Source of the DNA: Ottowia beijingensis
GTDB taxonomy: Bacteria > Pseudomonadota > Gammaproteobacteria > Burkholderiales > Burkholderiaceae_C
DNA length: 64,000 bases
Assembly: GCF_013423955.1 (NCBI RefSeq)
Contig: NZ_JACCKX010000001.1
Location: forward strand, 620,001-684,000
Reading direction: 5' to 3'
This document shows positions 9,636-19,513 of this stretch, piece by piece; position 1 is the first letter of the stretch; the number at the start of each line of letters is the position of its first letter. The notes beneath the pieces are model-generated. The model was not told the DNA's origin and searched no databases. It was given only the letters and a program-made list of their open reading frames with translations. A program made the position numbers and the translations under genes.

Positions 9636-11065
9636 ATGAGCCACACCGCATTGCACGACCTGGGCGCGCACGAGCTGCTGGCCGGCTACAGGGCGCGCAC
9701 GTTCTCGCCCCTCGACGTGGCGCAGGCCGTGCTGGCGCAGATTGAGCGCTGGGAGCCGCACATCGCCGCCACCTGGCTGCTGCGGCCCGAGCTGGCGCTG
9801 GCGCAGGCGCGCACCAGCGAGGCACGCTGGGCCAGAGGCGAACCCTGCGGCGCACTCGACGGCGTGCCGATCACCGTCAAGGAGAACATCGCCACCGCGG
9901 GCGATCCGGTGCCGCTGGGCACCCGGGCCGTGGCGCTGGCGCCCGCCGCGGCCGACGCGCCGCCTGCCGCGCGCGTGCGCGAAGCCGGCGCGGTGATCGT
10001 CGCCAAGACCACCATGCCCGACTACGGCATGCTGTCCTCGGGCCTGTCCACCTTCCACGCCATCTCGCGCAACCCCTGGGACGTGTCGCGCACGCCGGGC
10101 GGCAGCAGCGCCGGTGCGGGCGCGGCAGCGGCGGCCGGCTACGGGCCGCTGCACCTGGGCACCGACATCGGCGGCTCCATCCGCCTGCCCGCCGCATGGT
10201 GCGGCATCGTCGGCCTGAAGCCCAGCCTGGGCCGGGTGCCCATCGACCCGCCCTACATGGGCCGCGCCGCCGGCCCCATGACACGCAGCGTGGCCGACGC
10301 CGCGCTGCTGATGCAGGTGCTGAGCCGCCCCGACGCCCGCGACAGCATGGCCCTGCCGCCGCAGGCCATCGACTGGTCGCTGGCCTGGCGTGCTGACAAG
10401 CCGCTGAAGGGCGTGCGCATCGGCCTGCTGCTGGAGGCCGGCTGCGGCTTGGCCGTCGAGCCCGCCATCCGCGTCGCCGTCGAGCACGCCGCGCATCTTT
10501 TGAAGCGCAGGGCGCCGTCGTCACGCCCATGCCCCCGTTCATGACGCCCGAGCTGCTGGCCGGCCTCGACCATTTCTGGCGCATGCGCTCGATGCTCGAT
10601 CTGGACGCGCTGGCGCCCGCCGCGCGCGACAGCGTGCTGCCCGTCATCCGCGAATGGGCCGAAAGCGCGCGCGGCATGTCGGGTGCCGACGTATTCCGCG
10701 CCTACGCCGCCACGCACACCACGCGCGTGGCCACCAACGCGGCCATGCAGGCGTTCGACTACGTGATCTCGCCCGTCTCGCCCAACGCCCCGGCGCCGTT
10801 CGACTGGCCCAGCCCCACCAACGACCCGCTGCGCGGGCTGGAGCACATCGGCTTCACCGTGCCCTTCAACATCGGCGAGCAGCCCGCCGTCTCGGTCAAC
10901 TGCGGCTACATGGATTCGCCCGGCACGCCCGGCGCCGCCCTGCCCATCGGCCTGCAGATCGCCGGCCAGCGCTTCGACGACCTGGGCGTGCTGCAGATGG
11001 CGCGCGCCTTCGAGCAGTTGCGCGGCCCGCAGCGTGCCTGGCCGGCCGTGCCCAGCAAGGCGTAA
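9636..11065 (+). CDS. Amidase (amidase signature family), frameshifted
   Basis: Ser-Ser-Lys hydrolase of the AS family. Lys lies in ITVKENIATAG, the Ser pair in PGGSSAGAG and TDIGGSIRLPA. ATG 9636 follows TTTGGAG. The frame breaks at the TTTT run 10498-10501 (AAHLFEAQGAVVTPMPPFMTP once one T is added); the second half runs to 11065 and ends with the usual PIGLQIAGQRFDD. Repaired length is about 476 residues. Position downstream of a peptide importer suggests it splits an imported amide, but the substrate is unknown. Confidence 0.9.
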
Positions 11066-11069
11066 GCAT

Positions 11070-11165
11070 CAATAAGCATAGCTGCTTGCGCTTGATAAAC
11101 AACGATTTCAGATATTTTTCTATTTGAAATCCTTACGAGAAAGGCGCAAGCAGCTATTGTTTTTC
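11070..11165. repeat. Dispersed ~90-bp intergenic repeat, copy 2
   Basis: Arms AGCTGCTTGCGC and GCGCAAGCAGCTAT are inverted around an ACGATTTCAGAT core, giving the clearest long hairpin of this family in the window. Confidence 0.8.
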
Positions 11166-11242
11166 CAGCATCCGTGTCATCGGACCGAGCGCCCAACGCC
11201 CCGCGGCCAACGGCAAACAGCCCCGCGCCGTAAAATCGGGCA

Positions 11243-12096
11243 GTGAACTTTCCTCTCAACCCCGATCTGCACTGCCACTCCACCACGTCCGACGGCACGC
11301 TGACGCCCGAGGAACTGGCGGCGCGCGCGGCGGCCAACGGGGTCGACCTGTGGGCGCTGACCGACCACGACGAAGTGGGCGGCCAGCAACGCGCCATCGA
11401 CGCGGCGCAGGCCCACGGCATCCGCTACCTGACGGGCGTTGAAATCTCGGTGACCTTTGCCGATGCCACGGTGCACATCGTCGGTCTCGGGTTCGACCAC
11501 ACCGACCCGCGCATGGCCGAAGGCCTGGCCGACACGCGCGACGGCGCGGCCCGCGCGCGGTGGAAATGGGCGAACAGCTGGCCAAGGTCGGCATCCACGG
11601 CGCCTACGAAGGCGCGCTGAAGTACGTCGGCAACCCGCGCCTCATCTCGCGCACGCACTTTGCACGCTTCCTGGTCGACTCGGGCGTGTGCCGCGACACC
11701 CCGGAGGTGTTCCGCAAATACCTCACCGAAGGCAAGCCCGGCTTCGTGCCGCACCGCTGGGCCCGGCTGGGCGATGCGGTGCAGTGGATCACGCAGAGCG
11801 GCGGCCTCGCCGTCATCGCGCACCCGGCGCGCTACAACTTCTCGCCCAACCTCGAGTACGCCCTGTTCAGCGAGTTCAAGCAGCACGGTGGCCAGGGCGT
11901 GGAGGTCGTCACCGGCAGCCACAGCGCCGCCGAGGCACTGCGCTACGCCGACATGGCGCGCGAGTTCGGCCTGGCCGCCTCGCGCGGCAGCGACTTCCAC
12001 AGCCCCGACGAGAGCCACATCGATCTCGGCAAGCTGCCGCCGCTGCCCGATGGCCTGACGCCCGTGTGGCAACTGCTGGCCGGGCGCGTGCACTGA
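11243..12096 (+). CDS. PHP-domain phosphoesterase, YciV/RNase AM-like, frameshifted
   Basis: Metal-dependent phosphoesterase; relatives act as 3',5'-nucleoside bisphosphate phosphatase or 5'-3' exoribonuclease. Metal ligands are visible in DLHCHSTTSDG, LTDHDEVGG, GVEISV, VIAHPARY and SDFHSPDE. Start is GTG 11243 (VNFPLNPDLHCHS). Frame breaks within GCGCGCGG 11551-11560, one base missing, between DTRDG and VEMGEQLAKVGI. Repaired length about 284 residues, normal. Upstream neighbour is repeat 2; Sua5-like gene follows. Confidence 0.9.
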
Positions 12097-12109
12097 ACTT
12101 GTTGATCAT

Positions 12110-12300
12110 TCCGTCATACATGACAACGCTGGCGGCCCTCACCCCAGCCCCCGGATCAAGTCCGGGCAGGCTCTCTCCCAGAGGGAGAGGGGGCTTTGGT
12201 GCGGCACGCGCTGAACCGTTGGCCGCCAGCGGATTTCAAGCCTTTTGGGCTCCAGCGCTTGCTGTATAAGCGCCAAAAGCTATTATTTTAATAGTTAAAC
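12110..12300. repeat. Palindromic CTCACCCC/CCTCTCCC element plus AGCGCTTG repeat
   Basis: CGTCATACATGACAACGC and GGCGGCCCTCACCCC lead into CTCTCTCCCAGAGGGAGAGG. The same flank occurs inverted at 23880-23920 and in part at 62231. It is followed by a TCCAGCGCTTGCTG repeat fragment that carries a TTATTTTAATAGTTAA stretch just before the next gene, possibly its promoter. Confidence 0.7.
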
Positions 12301-12307
12301 CAACACC

Positions 12308-12931
12308 ATGACCCAGCTTTTCAGCGTCCACCCCGACAACCCGCAGCCGCGCCTGCTGAAGGCTGCCGCCGCGCTGCTGCAGCAGGGCGAGGTGCTGGCC
12401 GTGCCCACCGACTCCAGCTACGCGCTGGTCTGCCACCTCGACGACAAGGCCGCGGTCGACCAGTTGCGCCGCATCCGCGGGCTGGACGACAAGCGCCTGC
12501 TGTCGCTGATCTGCCGCGACCTGAGCGAGCTGGCCAGCTACGCGCGGGTGGACAACACGCAGTTCCGCCTGCTCAAGCTGGGCACGCCGGGGCCTTTCAC
12601 CTTCATCCTGGAAGCCAGCAAGGAAGTGCCGCGCCGCGTCAGCCACCCGCACCGCAAGACCATCGGCCTGCGCGTGCCCGAGCACAAGGCGCTGCAAGCG
12701 CTACTGGAGTTGCACGGCGCGCCGCTGCTGGCCACCACGCTGATCCTGCCGGGCGACGATGAGCCGCTGAACGATCCCGACGAGATCATCGAGCGGCTCG
12801 ACAGGCAGGTGGCCGGCGTCATCGACGCCGGCGCCTGCGCGCTGGAGCCCACCACCGTGGTCGACCTGAGCGGCGACGTGCCCGAGGTGCTGCGCCGCGG
12901 GCGCGGCGACCCGGCCGAACTGGGCTTGTGA
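12308..12931 (+). CDS. Sua5/YciO/YrdC-family protein (threonylcarbamoyl-AMP synthase-like)
   Basis: 207 residues with the YrdC fold: VLAVPTDSSYALVCHLDDKAA, RRIRGLDDKRLLSLICRDL, GPFTFIL, GLRVPEHKAL and the C-terminal VVDLSG...RRGRGDP. The single short domain and the KRLLSLIC sequence point to the YciO branch, which is related to but not necessarily redundant with TsaC/Sua5 in t6A tRNA modification. ATG 12308 opens directly with MTQLFSVHPDNPQPR. Confidence 0.88.
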   Translation: MTQLFSVHPDNPQPRLLKAAAALLQQGEVLAVPTDSSYALVCHLDDKAAVDQLRRIRGLDDKRLLSLICRDLSELASYARVDNTQFRLLKLGTPGPFTFILEASKEVPRRVSHPHRKTIGLRVPEHKALQALLELHGAPLLATTLILPGDDEPLNDPDEIIERLDRQVAGVIDAGACALEPTTVVDLSGDVPEVLRRGRGDPAELGL

Positions 12932-13010
12932 CGGTGCGCAAAGTCCTGAATTGATAGCTACCTGCGCAGTATCTGCGGCGATCAGAGCCTGATTTCTTCG
13001 AAAATCCTGT

Positions 13011-13082
13011 GTGGGAGCGGGCTTGCCCGCGATGCGGCATCGCGCACGTGTAGCGCTGCTTCGCGGGCAAGCCCGCTCCCAC
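13011..13082. repeat. REP inverted pair 4
   Basis: Complete inverted pair with both GGGAGCGGGCTTGCCCGC arms, between the Sua5-like gene and the M50 protease gene, 58 bp before the latter's start. Confidence 0.9.
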
Positions 13083-13139
13083 AGGCCCGCGATGCGGCCG
13101 CTGCCGGGCCCGCCGCCACGCAATGAGACAATCCAGCCC

Positions 13140-13808
13140 GTGGACATCGCCAACATCATCCAGACCATCGCCATCTACGCCCTGCCGGTGCTGTTCGCCA
13201 TCACCGTGCACGAGGCGGCCCACGGCTACGTGGCGCGCCATTACGGCGATGGCACGGCCGCCTTCCTGGGCCGCGTCACGCTCAACCCGCTCAAGCACAT
13301 CGACCCCATCGGCACCATCGCCATGCCGCTGTTCCTGTACGTGGCCACGGCAGGCAGCTTCCTGTTCGGCTATGCCAAGCCGGTGCCGGTGAACTTCGGC
13401 AACCTGCGCAACCCCAAGCGCGACATGATCTGGGTGGCGCTGGCCGGGCCAGCCAGCAACTTCATCATGGCGCTGGGCTGGGCCATCGGCCTGATCGTGC
13501 TGGCCGGCCTGGGCGTGCAGGAGCGCTTCTTCGTCGAGATGTGCCGCGCCGGCGTGCTGGTGAACGTGGTGATGTTCGCGCTCAACATGTTTCCGCTGCC
13601 GCCGCTGGACGGCGGTCGCATCGTCACCGGCCTGCTGCCGCCGCGGCTGGCCATTCCGTACAGCCGCGTCGAGCCCTGGGGCTTCTTCATCGTCATGGGC
13701 CTGATCGTGGCGGGCGTGCTCTCCACGCTGTGGATGCGCCCGGTGATGAGCCTGACCTACGGCGCGCTGAATCTGCTGCTCTCGCCCATCACGGCGCTGC
13801 TGCGCTGA
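13140..13808 (+). CDS. Site-2 protease family membrane metallopeptidase (M50)
   Basis: 222-residue multi-span protease. Zn-binding HEAAH at 24-28, NPLKHIDP, and the second active-site motif PPLDGGRI in a later membrane segment. Hydrophobic stretches cover roughly 8-22, 60-80, 95-120, 135-150 and 185-200. GTG 13140 is the best start (MDIANIIQTIAIYALP). No PDZ domain, as in the short bacterial subgroup commonly encoded beside trpS. Target unknown. Confidence 0.9.
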   Translation: MDIANIIQTIAIYALPVLFAITVHEAAHGYVARHYGDGTAAFLGRVTLNPLKHIDPIGTIAMPLFLYVATAGSFLFGYAKPVPVNFGNLRNPKRDMIWVALAGPASNFIMALGWAIGLIVLAGLGVQERFFVEMCRAGVLVNVVMFALNMFPLPPLDGGRIVTGLLPPRLAIPYSRVEPWGFFIVMGLIVAGVLSTLWMRPVMSLTYGALNLLLSPITALLR

Positions 13809-13851
13809 CGGCGCGCCGCCTCTTTCCTGTTTGCTCCTGTTTTCATTGCAG

Positions 13852-15156
13852 ATGACTACCCGCGTCCTCACCGGCATCACCACCACCGGCACCCCGCACC
13901 TGGGCAACTACGTCGGCTCCATCCGCGCGGCGGTGCGCGCCAGCCGCCAGCCGGGCGTGCAAAGCTTCTATTTCCTGGCCGACTACCACGCGCTCATCAA
14001 GTGCGACGAGCCCGCGCGCATCCAGCGCAGCACGCTCGAGATCGCCGCCAGCTGGCTGGCCGCCGGACTGGACCCGGAGCACGTGACCTTCTACCGCCAG
14101 TCCGACATCCCCGAGATCCCGGAGCTGACCTGGCTGCTCACCTGCGTCACCGGCAAGGGCCTGCTGAACCGCGCCCACGCCTACAAGGCCATGCTGGACA
14201 AGAACGCCGCCGCGGGTGCCGACCCGGACAGCGACGTCAGCGCCGGCCTGTTCATGTACCCGGTGCTGATGGGTGCCGACATCCTGATGTTCAAGGCCCA
14301 CCACGTGCCGGTGGGGCGCGACCAGATCCAGCACATCGAGATGGCGCGCGACATGGCGGCCAGCTTCAACCACCTGTACGGTGAACACTTGGTGCCGCCC
14401 GAGGCGCTGATCGACGACAACGTGGCCCTGCTGCCCGGCCTGGACGGCCGCAAGATGAGCAAGAGCTACGACAACACCATCGCCCTGTTCGGGCCGCGCG
14501 AGCAGCTGCGCAAGCAGATCATGGGCATCGTGACCGATTCGCGCGCACCGGGCGAGCCCAAGGACACCGAAGGCTCGGCGCTGTACCAGATCTACCGCGC
14601 CTTCGCCGACGATGCCGAGGCCGCGGCCTTTGCGCAGGCGTTTGCCGACGGCATCGCCTGGGGCGACGCCAAGCAGGCGCTGTTCGAGCGCATCGACGCC
14701 GAGATCGGCCCGATGCGCGAGCGCTACGAGCACCTGATGGCGCACCCCGAGGAAGTCGAGCGCCTGCTGCTGCGCGGCGCCGAGAAGGCGCGCGCCATCG
14801 CCACGCCTTTCATGGCGGCCTTGCGCCATGCCGTGGGCCTGCGGCCACTGCAGGCCACAAGCGGCGCCAAGCCGGCACAGCCAGCTACCAAAACCGCAGC
14901 AAGCTGCAGCTTCAAGCAATACCGCGAAGCCGATGGGCGCTTCTATTTCAAGCTGGTCGACGCCGCCGGCCAGTTGCTGCTGCAAAGCCGCGGCTTCGAA
15001 TCGCCACGCGATGCCGGCCAGGCCGTCAAGCGCCTGCAGACCGAAGGTGCCGCGGCGCTGGCAACCCTGGCCGACCGGCTGGAGCTGCCCGCCGACGGCC
15101 CCGCACCGACGCTGCGCGAAGCCCTGCAGGCCCTGCAGGAAGCCCAGCAAGCGTGA
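13852..15156 (+). CDS. trpS: Tryptophanyl-tRNA synthetase with C-terminal YegP-like domain
   Basis: Charges tRNA-Trp. Class I signatures TPHLGNYVGS (HIGH equivalent) and GRKMSKS are present; ATG 13852 gives MTTRVLTGITTTGTPHLGN. Catalytic and anticodon parts end near residue 335. Beyond that about 100 residues (SFKQYREADGRFYFKLVD, LLLQSRGFESPRDA) resemble the YegP/DUF1508 fold found in many Burkholderiales TrpS. Total 434 residues against about 335 in E. coli. Frame intact. Confidence 0.95.
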   Translation: MTTRVLTGITTTGTPHLGNYVGSIRAAVRASRQPGVQSFYFLADYHALIKCDEPARIQRSTLEIAASWLAAGLDPEHVTFYRQSDIPEIPELTWLLTCVTGKGLLNRAHAYKAMLDKNAAAGADPDSDVSAGLFMYPVLMGADILMFKAHHVPVGRDQIQHIEMARDMAASFNHLYGEHLVPPEALIDDNVALLPGLDGRKMSKSYDNTIALFGPREQLRKQIMGIVTDSRAPGEPKDTEGSALYQIYRAFADDAEAAAFAQAFADGIAWGDAKQALFERIDAEIGPMRERYEHLMAHPEEVERLLLRGAEKARAIATPFMAALRHAVGLRPLQATSGAKPAQPATKTAASCSFKQYREADGRFYFKLVDAAGQLLLQSRGFESPRDAGQAVKRLQTEGAAALATLADRLELPADGPAPTLREALQALQEAQQA

Positions 15157-15261
15157 ACTATTGGGTACGCTGCCGTGCCCGGGCCCGCCTCACCCCGCCT
15201 CATGGCGCGACGGCTCAGGCACAATGGTTCGCACTAGAGAAAAAGTATTAGGAGAACCGGT

Positions 15262-15867
15262 TTGGCCATCTACGTTATCGATGATCACCCGCTGATGCGC
15301 GAAGCGGTGGTGATGCTGCTGCGGCGCGTTCGCCCCGGTTCCGATGTGGTGGAGCTGTCGCAGCTGTCCGAGCTGGACCGCGCGGTGGCCAGCAAGGGCG
15401 AGCCCGAACTGTTCTGCCTGGATCTGAAGCTGCCCGACACCGTGGGCATCTCCGGCGTCAAGCTGCTCAAGGGCCTGTTCCCCGACGTGCCGCTGGCCGT
15501 CATCTCGGCCACACCCGCCGCCGACGTGGAGGAATGGTGCCGCGAAGCCGGCGCCGATGTCTACATCGAGAAATCCGCCGGCGCCAGCGAGATCGCCACC
15601 GCGCTGCGCGCCATGCTGCTCACCGACAGCCAGTTCGGCGATCTCGAAGACGGCGAAGGCAAGGTCGACACCAAGCTGTCCAAGCGCCAGAAGCAGCTGA
15701 TCTTGATGCTGGACGAGGGCCTGTCCAACCGCGACATCGCCGAGCGCCTGGGCATCAGCGAGCACACGGTGAAGGTGCACCTGTGGCGCCTGTTCCGCCG
15801 CCTGGGCGTCAAGAGCCGGACGCAGACCCTGCACTTTGCCCGGATGAATGGATTGCTGAGTTCCTGA
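15262..15867 (+). CDS. NarL/LuxR-type response regulator
   Basis: 201 residues: receiver (about 1-120) with IDDHPLMRE and phospho-acceptor Asp in LFCLDLKLPD, then a LuxR HTH (about 140-200; LSKRQKQLILMLDEGLSNRDIAERLGI split here by position, EHTVKVHLWRLFR). Start is TTG 15262 after a good AGGAGA (15250). Its 3' end overlaps the 3' end of a histidine kinase gene on the other strand by 59 bp, the probable cognate partner. Confidence 0.9.
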   Translation: MAIYVIDDHPLMREAVVMLLRRVRPGSDVVELSQLSELDRAVASKGEPELFCLDLKLPDTVGISGVKLLKGLFPDVPLAVISATPAADVEEWCREAGADVYIEKSAGASEIATALRAMLLTDSQFGDLEDGEGKVDTKLSKRQKQLILMLDEGLSNRDIAERLGISEHTVKVHLWRLFRRLGVKSRTQTLHFARMNGLLSS

Positions 15868-17257
15868 AGCCCGGTGTCGCAGCCCGGGGCTCGGGCGGCA
15901 CCAGCACGCGGAACACCGTGCCCAACCTCGGCTGCGAGCGCATCGACACCGGGTATCCCTGCCGGCTCGACAGCCGCTGCACGATGGACAACCCCAGGCC
16001 GAAGCCCTCCTCGGTACCGGCGGTCCTGACCTTGTAGAACTCGCCGAAGATCTGCCCCTGCTCGTGCGCGGCGATGCCGATGCCGGTGTCCCACACCTCG
16101 AACAGCACCGCATCGCCACGCCGGCGTGCCGCCAGCAGAATGCCGCCCTGCAGGGTGTAGCGGATGGCGTTGGCCACCAGATTGCCCAGGATGCGCCGCA
16201 GCAGGATCGGATCGGACTGCACCGTGAGCTGCGGCGACCGGATGCGCAGCGCCAGCCCCTTCTGTTGCGCCATCGGGCTGAACTGCACCTGCAGGTCGGA
16301 CAGCAGTTCGGGCACGTCGATGGCGCGCACGTCGATGTCGAAGCGCCCCGCATCCAGCTTGACGAGGTCGAACAGCGAATCGAACAGCGCGTTGATGGCC
16401 TGGGTGGACTGCAGGATTTTCGGCCCCAGCTCGTGCACGAGCTCGGGCTCGTTGCTCAGCCACTCGGCGTAAATGCCCAGCGCGCTGACGGGCTGCTTCA
16501 GGTCGTGCGCGGCGCCGGCCAGGAAGCGGTCCTTGAAGCGCGAGGCCTCTTCGGCCAGGCCCTTCTGCTCGCGCAGCGAGTGGATGAGGCGCGCGTTGTG
16601 GTAGCTCAGGTCGATGCTCTCGCGGTACAGCTCGTGCAGCTGGCGCGCCATGCGCAGCAGCATCAGCCAGTAGACGCCCAGCACGGCCGGAAACCAGAAG
16701 TCGCGCCCCTGCGTCATGTGCTCGGGCCACACCACGATGATGGTGCCGACGCTGGCCGCCACGCAGGCCAGGAAGGTCCAGAGGAAAACGCGCGTGACTT
16801 GCAGGTGCGCCGACATCCAGGCCACGGCCACGCCGCCGACGCCTGCCGTCAGCATCCAGCACACCACTTCCGATTCGGGCGGCAGGCGGCCGTGGAACAC
16901 CAGCGGCCACACGCCCCAGCTGATGGCGTTGAGCGGCCAGAACCAGCGGTGCCGGTGCAGATAGGCCAGCTGGTGGTCGATCTGGCCCTCGCGCGCCAGG
17001 CGCAGGAAGCCGCGCACCACGCGGTAGCGCACCACGGCCACCGCCAGCGAGGTGCCCAGCACGGCATACAGCACCGTGCGCAGCGCGTGCGACCAGCTCA
17101 GCCAGGCCAGCACCGCCACCACGGCCAGGGCCGCCCACTGCGAGGTGTCCACGCCGCGCATCACCGTGGCCATCTTGGTGGCCTCGACCCAGTCCGCCTC
17201 CGACACGCGGACGATGGCGTCGGCCGTCCGCCGCGCTGTCGTCGACGCCGAGTTCAT
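15809..17257 (-). CDS. Membrane sensor histidine kinase
   Basis: 482 residues. About six hydrophobic segments within the first 195 residues, a coiled linker, then H-box AGAAHDLKQPVSAL, N-box NLVANAIRYT, G1 DTGIGIA and G2 GFGLGLSIV. The H-box HDLKQP is of the HDLRQP subgroup rather than the common HELRTP. The C-terminal about 25 residues past VLVPPEPRAAT are antisense to the response regulator; a frameshift near the stop is possible. Lies 31 bp downstream of aroC on the same strand. Confidence 0.9.
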   Translation of the reverse strand: MNSASTTARRTADAIVRVSEADWVEATKMATVMRGVDTSQWAALAVVAVLAWLSWSHALRTVLYAVLGTSLAVAVVRYRVVRGFLRLAREGQIDHQLAYLHRHRWFWPLNAISWGVWPLVFHGRLPPESEVVCWMLTAGVGGVAVAWMSAHLQVTRVFLWTFLACVAASVGTIIVVWPEHMTQGRDFWFPAVLGVYWLMLLRMARQLHELYRESIDLSYHNARLIHSLREQKGLAEEASRFKDRFLAGAAHDLKQPVSALGIYAEWLSNEPELVHELGPKILQSTQAINALFDSLFDLVKLDAGRFDIDVRAIDVPELLSDLQVQFSPMAQQKGLALRIRSPQLTVQSDPILLRRILGNLVANAIRYTLQGGILLAARRRGDAVLFEVWDTGIGIAAHEQGQIFGEFYKVRTAGTEEGFGLGLSIVQRLSSRQGYPVSMRSQPRLGTVFRVLVPPEPRAATPGFRNSAIHSSGQSAGSASGS

Positions 17258-17288
17258 GGTGCCCGCGCCCGCAGCCGCTGGCGCCCGG

Positions 17289-18386
17289 TCACGGCGCGGC
17301 GGCGCCGAAGCCCGCCGGCACGGCCACGTCGCCGCACTGCGCGCGGTGGCGCAGCGCGTGCTCCATCACCACCAGCGCCAGCAGCGCCTCGGCAATCGGC
17401 GTGGCGCGGATGCCGACGCAGGGGTCGTGGCGGCCCTTGGTGATCACCTCCACCGGCTGCCCCTCGGTGTTGAGCGAGGCGCGCGGCACCAGGATCGAAC
17501 TGGTGGGCTTGATGGCGATGGCCACTTCCAGGTCCTGCCCGGTGCTGATGCCGCCCAGCACGCCACCGTCGCGGTTGCTCTCGAACGTGCCGCCGGGCAG
17601 CAGCGAATCGCCGTGCGCGCTGCCCTGGTGCGCCACGCTGGCAAAGCCGTCGCCGATCTCCACGCCCTTGACGGCGTTCAGGCCCATCAGCGCGTGCGCG
17701 ATGTCGGCGTCCAGCCGGTCGTAGATCGGCTCGCCCAGGCCGACGGGCATGTGCCGCGCCGTCACGCGCAGGCGCGCACCGCAGCTGTCGCCGCGCTTGC
17801 GCAGGGCGTTCATGTAGTCCTCGATGGCGCTCACATCGGCCACGGGGGCGAAGAAGGGGTTGTTGGGCACGTGCTCCCAGCCTTCGAAGCCGATGGCCAG
17901 CTCGCCCACGTGGGTCATGCAGCCGTGGAAGGTGGTGCCGTGGCGTTCCTTCAGCCACTTGCGCGCCACCGCGCCAGCCGCCACCGTGGGCGCCGTCAGG
18001 CGCGCCGACGAGCGCCCGCCGCCGCGTGGGTCGCGCACGCCGTACTTACGCCAGTAGGTGTAGTCGGCGTGGCCGGGGCGAAAGCTCTGCGCGATGTCGC
18101 CGTAGTCCTTGCTGCGCTGGTCGGTGTTGCGGATCAGCAGGCAGATCGGCGTGCCGGTGGTCAGGCCCTGGTACACGCCAGAGAGAATCTCGACCTGGTC
18201 CGCCTCGTTGCGCTGGGTGACGAACTTGCTGGTGCCGGGACGACGACGGTCCAGCTCGGGCTGGATGTCGGCCTCGCTCAGGGGCATGCCGGGCGGGCAG
18301 CCGTCGATGACGCAGCCGATGGCCGGGCCGTGGGATTCTCCGAAGTTGGTGACGGCAAACAGGTTGCCGAGGGTGTTGCCGCTCAT
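17289..18386 (-). CDS. aroC: Chorismate synthase
   Basis: Last shikimate-pathway enzyme, FMN-dependent conversion of EPSP to chorismate. 365 residues from ATG 18386 ([20 protein letters not shown]). Family signatures [37 protein letters not shown], and [17 protein letters not shown] are all present and the C-terminal [14 protein letters not shown] is intact. Probably co-transcribed with the GAF-protein gene upstream and the kinase gene downstream. Confidence 0.97.
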   Translation of the reverse strand: MSGNTLGNLFAVTNFGESHGPAIGCVIDGCPPGMPLSEADIQPELDRRRPGTSKFVTQRNEADQVEILSGVYQGLTTGTPICLLIRNTDQRSKDYGDIAQSFRPGHADYTYWRKYGVRDPRGGGRSSARLTAPTVAAGAVARKWLKERHGTTFHGCMTHVGELAIGFEGWEHVPNNPFFAPVADVSAIEDYMNALRKRGDSCGARLRVTARHMPVGLGEPIYDRLDADIAHALMGLNAVKGVEIGDGFASVAHQGSAHGDSLLPGGTFESNRDGGVLGGISTGQDLEVAIAIKPTSSILVPRASLNTEGQPVEVITKGRHDPCVGIRATPIAEALLALVVMEHALRHRAQCGDVAVPAGFGAAAP

Positions 18387-18428
18387 GCGCCGGATTATCG
18401 CCATCCGGCGGCGGCCGCAGCCGCCAGC

Positions 18429-18848
18429 TCAGCCCAGCCGCAGGTAGCGCGGCAGCAGCAGCGCCGCCTTGCGCAGGAATTCGTGCTCGTGCTGCGGCAC
18501 CTCGATGGGCTCGAAGTCGAAATGGCACAGCGTGCCCTGCAGGTCGGCGCCGCTGTGCGTCAGCGGCAGGCCGATGTAGCTGTTCAGGATGCCCTGGTAC
18601 GGGTGGCCGTTCAGCCGCGCGTCCTGCCCCGAATGGTCGATCAGCATGCAGCCGTCGCGCAGCACGAACTGGCAGAAGCTGCTCGTCAGCGGCACGGCCA
18701 GCAGCGCCTCGGGCGCGATTTCGCCAAGCTTGTCGAACAGGCCCACATTGTGCAGCGTGGCGTCGCGCAGCTGGTAGAAGCCAGTGAAGCGGTGCGGCAC
18801 GCGCTGGTTCAGAAAGCGCAGGCCGGCGGCCAGGCCGTCCTGGTCCAT
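18429..18848 (-). CDS. GAF-domain-like protein
   Basis: 139 residues reading MDQDGLAAGLRFLNQRVPHRF then TGFYQLRDATLHNVGLFDK and SYIGLPLTHSGADLQGTLCHFDF, the layout of a GAF sensory domain. No output domain is present. A better N-terminus (MDTLLALRAC before MDQDG) lies just upstream from 18880 but is separated by an apparent two-base gain in the ACACAC run 18871-18877. Ends 42 bp before aroC on the same strand. Role unknown; GAF domains bind small ligands or chromophores. Confidence 0.75.
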   Translation of the reverse strand: MDQDGLAAGLRFLNQRVPHRFTGFYQLRDATLHNVGLFDKLGEIAPEALLAVPLTSSFCQFVLRDGCMLIDHSGQDARLNGHPYQGILNSYIGLPLTHSGADLQGTLCHFDFEPIEVPQHEHEFLRKAALLLPRYLRLG

Positions 18849-18944
18849 GCAGGCGCGCAGGGCGAGCAGTGTGTGTCCATCTCGGGCTTGGCCATCCGCC
18901 GTGCCCTTCAGGCACGCTGCCGGCAGCGGGCGGGCAATATCGAT

Positions 18945-19036
18945 ATTGATAGCTGCCGGCGCCCGCTACAAGCCATTTTCAAAGCGATTTGGCTTGAAAG
19001 CATTGCATGGCGGGCGCAACCCACTATCAAAACAAT
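18945..19036. repeat. Dispersed ~90-bp intergenic repeat, copy 3
   Basis: TTGATAGCTGCCGGCGCCCG at the left, GGCGGGCGCAACCCACTATC at the right, inverted around an AAGCGATTTGGC core. Fills the gap between the GAF and CBS genes. Confidence 0.8.
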
Positions 19037-19045
19037 ACCAACGGA

Positions 19046-19513
19046 TCAGGGCAGATTGGGCTCGGTGTGCTTCGAGCCGTCTTCCGGCCAGTCCTTGATG
19101 TAGGCCTTGAGCATGCGGTTCTCGAAGTTCTGCCGGTCCACCACCGTCTTGGCGACGTCGTAGAAGCTGACCACGCCCACCAGCTGGCGGTTCTCGATCA
19201 CCGGCAGGTAGCGCGCGTGGTGGTCGAGCATCATGCGGCGCACCTCGTCCAGCTCGGTCTCCAGCGTGCAGATCAGCGGGCCGTCGTCCATGGCGCGGTA
19301 GACCGACGTGGTGCCGAAGCTGCCGCCGTTGCGCACCGTGGCCGCGATCACCTCGCGGAAGGTGAGCATGCCCACCACCAGCCCGTGCGACATCACCACC
19401 AGCGAGCCGATGTCCTTCTCGCTCATGATCTTCGCCGCGTCGGCCACGCTGTCCTCGGGCGTGATGGTGTAGAGCGCGTGGCCCTTCACCCGCAAAATAT
19501 CGCTGACTTTCAT
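19046..19513 (-). CDS. Tandem CBS-domain protein
   Basis: 155 residues from ATG 19513 (MKVSDILRVKGHALYTITPED). Two CBS modules, about 8-65 (SVADAAKIMSEKDIGSLVVM) and 80-140 (DEVRRMMLDHHARYLPVIEN). Stand-alone tandem CBS proteins bind adenosyl ligands and act as cytosolic regulators; the partner is not visible. Divergent from metY with 82 bp between starts. Confidence 0.9.
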   Translation of the reverse strand: MKVSDILRVKGHALYTITPEDSVADAAKIMSEKDIGSLVVMSHGLVVGMLTFREVIAATVRNGGSFGTTSVYRAMDDGPLICTLETELDEVRRMMLDHHARYLPVIENRQLVGVVSFYDVAKTVVDRQNFENRMLKAYIKDWPEDGSKHTEPNLP

